Positions 25,675-27,660 of a stretch of 27,660 nt of DNA are shown in pieces. A model generated the notes under the pieces. The model worked only from the letters and a program-made list of their open reading frames with translations. It ran no database searches and was not told the DNA's origin. The number at the start of each line of letters is the position of its first letter. Position 1 is the stretch's first letter. Source of the stretch: Firm-13 sp964617375 (GTDB lineage Bacteria > Bacillota > Clostridia > Saccharofermentanales > Saccharofermentanaceae); assembly GCA_964617375.1 (NCBI GenBank), contig CAZTXQ010000037.1, forward strand, positions 1-27,660, in the 5' to 3' direction. The position numbers and the translations under genes were made by a program.

Positions 25675-27017
25675 GGTGTGTCGCTCCTTCCTGTACGGAT
25701 TTTATGTGCCGCCCGCACGATCCGCGCGGAAAGCTCGGCACCGGCCGGACATACATAGGAACAGGCGCCGCAGGAGATGCATTTGTCAATATTCTCGCGG
25801 GCCAGCGAATCTGAATCCGAGAGTTCAATCAACCGGTTCAGCATATATGGAAGCAGACCGACCGGGCAGGCTTCCACGCAGCTTCCGCAGTGTATGCAAG
25901 AGGTGTGATGCGGGTTCTCCATCTTGATCATAGTCAGTCCCGGCGTCGTCTTCATAATCGGTGTATTGAGATCGGTGATTGCCGCTCCGGTCAAAGCGCC
26001 GCCGACAACGATTCTCTTGCAGGTGCCTCGGCCGGGCGTATGCTCCAGAAGTTCCGAAACGGTCGTTCCGATCGGCACGAGAACATTGTGATCGGAACCT
26101 AAGTCTCCGGCGATTGTGATGATGCGCGAACAGCTGGGCTGGTTGCGCTCAGCCATCTCCCAGAACGCGGCGCACGTCGATGCATTAAAGACAACCGCGC
26201 CTGCGCGTTCTTCGATCAGTTCGTCTTCAGCCAGTTCAATCCCGCAAACAGCTTTGATCAGAAGTTTGTCATAGCCCTGAGGAAACCGCGATTTGAAGAC
26301 TGTCATCGAGAGTTCTCTGTCCTGATATTCCGGACGCAGCCGCTCGATCAGGGTTTCCATTATGTCGATTTCCTGTTTCCATTTATCCTCTATGCAAATG
26401 ACAACTTTCTGTGCCTTGCAAATCGCGCAAAGAGCCATGGCACCCTGAACCACACGATCCGGATGTTCCCTGAGAATATGGACATCGGAGGTCAGATACG
26501 GCTCGCACTGAAGTCCGTTGACATAAAGGGTATGGACGCCATGCGCCTCCGCGCGCCGGCATTTTGCTGCCGCCGGATATCCGTCTCCGCCCATTCCCAC
26601 AATACCCGAATACAAGAGAAGTTTCTTTAAGTCTTTGACGTACAGTTTCTCCGGATTTGCTCTTCGCTGTATCGACGGAACCGTTCTTCGCTTCAGATCG
26701 TTCTGAATGCGGACCGCGGCACACTCGGCTCCGTTCGGCAGGCGAATGGTCTCGATAGCCGTCACGATACCGGATATACCGGCGTGAACCGGAGCCGATA
26801 TGTGAGATGTCGGTTTCCCGATAATCGAACCGATCTCAACCGTACTTCCCGGTGTTACGCAGGGCGCGGCCGGTGTTCCGATATGTTGCAGCATCGGTAC
26901 GACAATTTCCTTGGGCGTGAATAATTCCAATATTCGCTCCTGCGAAAAGGAACGGCCCCCGGAAAATCCGAGACCGTCTCGCGGCAGGAGACCTTTTTTG
27001 AATGATAGTTTACGCAT
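25671..27017 (-). CDS. rnfC: RnfC-like NADH/FMN and iron-sulfur subunit
   Basis: A 448-residue RnfC. In the family this cytoplasmic subunit exchanges electrons between NAD(H), FMN and iron-sulfur clusters. Visible motifs are VPMLQHIGTPA (40-50), SAPVHAGISG (74-83), the flavin-site loop GMGGDGYP (141-148), NGLQCEPYLTSD (167-178), FPQGYDKLLI (245-254), and two complete [4Fe-4S] sites: C374, C377, C380, C384 and C413, C416, C419, C423. The FMN loop has D where A is usual. CCCGGAGG lies five bases before the ATG. It is first in the operon, 90 bases behind rpoD and its hairpin. I did not find a clear promoter in that gap. Confidence 0.93.
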   Translation of the reverse strand: MRKLSFKKGLLPRDGLGFSGGRSFSQERILELFTPKEIVVPMLQHIGTPAAPCVTPGSTVEIGSIIGKPTSHISAPVHAGISGIVTAIETIRLPNGAECAAVRIQNDLKRRTVPSIQRRANPEKLYVKDLKKLLLYSGIVGMGGDGYPAAAKCRRAEAHGVHTLYVNGLQCEPYLTSDVHILREHPDRVVQGAMALCAICKAQKVVICIEDKWKQEIDIMETLIERLRPEYQDRELSMTVFKSRFPQGYDKLLIKAVCGIELAEDELIEERAGAVVFNASTCAAFWEMAERNQPSCSRIITIAGDLGSDHNVLVPIGTTVSELLEHTPGRGTCKRIVVGGALTGAAITDLNTPIMKTTPGLTMIKMENPHHTSCIHCGSCVEACPVGLLPYMLNRLIELSDSDSLARENIDKCISCGACSYVCPAGAELSARIVRAAHKIRTGRSDTP

Positions 27018-27045
27018 CGGATCCTCCGGGATATTTCCTGATGCA

Positions 27046-27075
27046 ACAAAATCTGCCGGTATACTCCGACAGATT
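27046..27075 (-). terminator. Probable terminator of rpoD
   Basis: On the minus strand AATCTGTCGG (27075-27066) pairs with CCGGCAGATT (27059-27050) with one G-U pair and a six-base loop. The T-run is short (TTTTGTT), so termination may be partial and allow read-through into the rnf operon. Confidence 0.6.
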
Positions 27076-27107
27076 CTGCTTTACGGTTTATTATGGACAC
27101 CGATCCA

Positions 27108-27660
27108 TCAGTCGATATAATCCTTGAGTTTCTTGCTGCGGCTCGGGTGTCTCAGCTTGCGCAGGGCTTTCGCCTCAATCTGGCGGATACGCTCACGTGT
27201 TACGTTGAACTCCCTGCCGACCTCTTCGAGTGTGCGCTGACGTCCGTCATCCAAACCGAAACGAAGGCGAAGGACCTTCTCTTCACGGGGAGTAAGACCG
27301 CTCATCGCTTCAAGGAGCTGCTCCTTGAGAAGCGTATAGGCCACCTGATCCGCAGGTGAAAGTGCGTCGTCATCGGGAATAAAGTCGCCTAAATGGCTGT
27401 CCTCTTCTTCACCGATCGGCTTTTCGAGAGATACGGGTTCCTGCGAGATCTTCTGGATCTCCCGTACTTTCTCGACGGGCATGCCCATCTCCTTGGCGAT
27501 TTCCTCCACCTCGGGCTCGCGTCCGAGTTCCTGTATCAGAGAGCGCTGAACACGGACGAGGCGATTGATCGTCTCGACCATGTGTACGGGAATGCGGATG
27601 GTTCTGGCCTGATCCGCAATGGCGCGTGTGATGGCCTGGCGAATCCACCAGGTCGCATAT
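27108..27660 (-). CDS. rpoD: RNA polymerase primary sigma factor, C-terminal part
   Basis: The last 183 residues of the housekeeping sigma factor; the gene continues beyond the right edge. The segment opens in region 2.4 (YATWWIRQAITRAI, then RTIRIPVHM), which reads the -10 box. It continues through region 3 and ends with region 4: LTPREEKVLRLRFGL and the helix-turn-helix TLEEVGREFNVTRERIRQIE that reads the -35 box. The spacer GEEEDSHLGDFIPDD and the ending RKLRHPSRSKKLKDYID are typical of Firmicutes. It lies upstream of rnfC on the same strand, separated by a modest terminator. Confidence 0.97.
   Translation of the reverse strand, partial: YATWWIRQAITRAIADQARTIRIPVHMVETINRLVRVQRSLIQELGREPEVEEIAKEMGMPVEKVREIQKISQEPVSLEKPIGEEEDSHLGDFIPDDDALSPADQVAYTLLKEQLLEAMSGLTPREEKVLRLRFGLDDGRQRTLEEVGREFNVTRERIRQIEAKALRKLRHPSRSKKLKDYID

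Overview
The window looks like a chromosomal piece of an anaerobic Clostridia-type Firmicute, most likely near Lachnospirales and probably from a draft or metagenome assembly, since there is a 10-N gap at 18088-18097. The pointers are strong GGAGG ribosome sites, TTGACA/TATAAT-like promoters, a type III glutamine synthetase, an Rnf-type operon and a Clostridia-like RpoD C-terminus. No CRISPR array, insertion sequence, phage gene or rRNA was seen.

Region 1 (1-11376) is a nitrogen-assimilation block. On the minus strand gltB and gltD (glutamate synthase) run toward a terminator and the first codons of another gene at the left edge. Divergently on the plus strand lie glnN (type III glutamine synthetase), a 105-residue membrane protein of unknown function, and an ammonium transporter with a PII protein fused to its C-terminus. 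glnN and the membrane-protein/transporter pair are each preceded by a closely matching hairpin with a shared TGAAGCAAAG(A/G)CGCT 5' arm, a compensated base-pair change and a U-rich tail. This looks like a shared attenuator. Together the genes take up ammonium, make glutamine and convert it to glutamate.

Region 2 (11385-18784) is metabolic. A degenerate KaiC-like/PEP-pyruvate-binding protein and DeoD purine nucleoside phosphorylase lie on the minus strand. A tightly overlapping three-gene plus-strand operon encodes a GlpA-like flavoprotein with a BFD-type iron-sulfur tail, a GlpB/thioredoxin-reductase-like flavoprotein and a DUF1667 protein. An AAC(3)-family acetyltransferase gene on the minus strand is interrupted by the assembly gap.

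Region 3 (18884-22260) holds tRNA-Arg(CCT) on the minus strand with its own promoter and terminator. A two-gene plus-strand operon follows: an HscC-like Hsp70 and its probable J-domain partner.

Region 4 (22284-27660) is the most unusual. A minus-strand, translationally coupled Rnf-like operon contains rnfC, rnfD, a greatly enlarged rnfG carrying an extra extracellular FMN_bind/PplA-like domain, and one long membrane gene that reads as a divergent RnfE-RnfA fusion. That fusion lacks the conserved membrane iron-sulfur cysteine motifs, and no rnfB follows. Upstream is the 3' end of the housekeeping sigma factor gene rpoD, which runs off the right edge.
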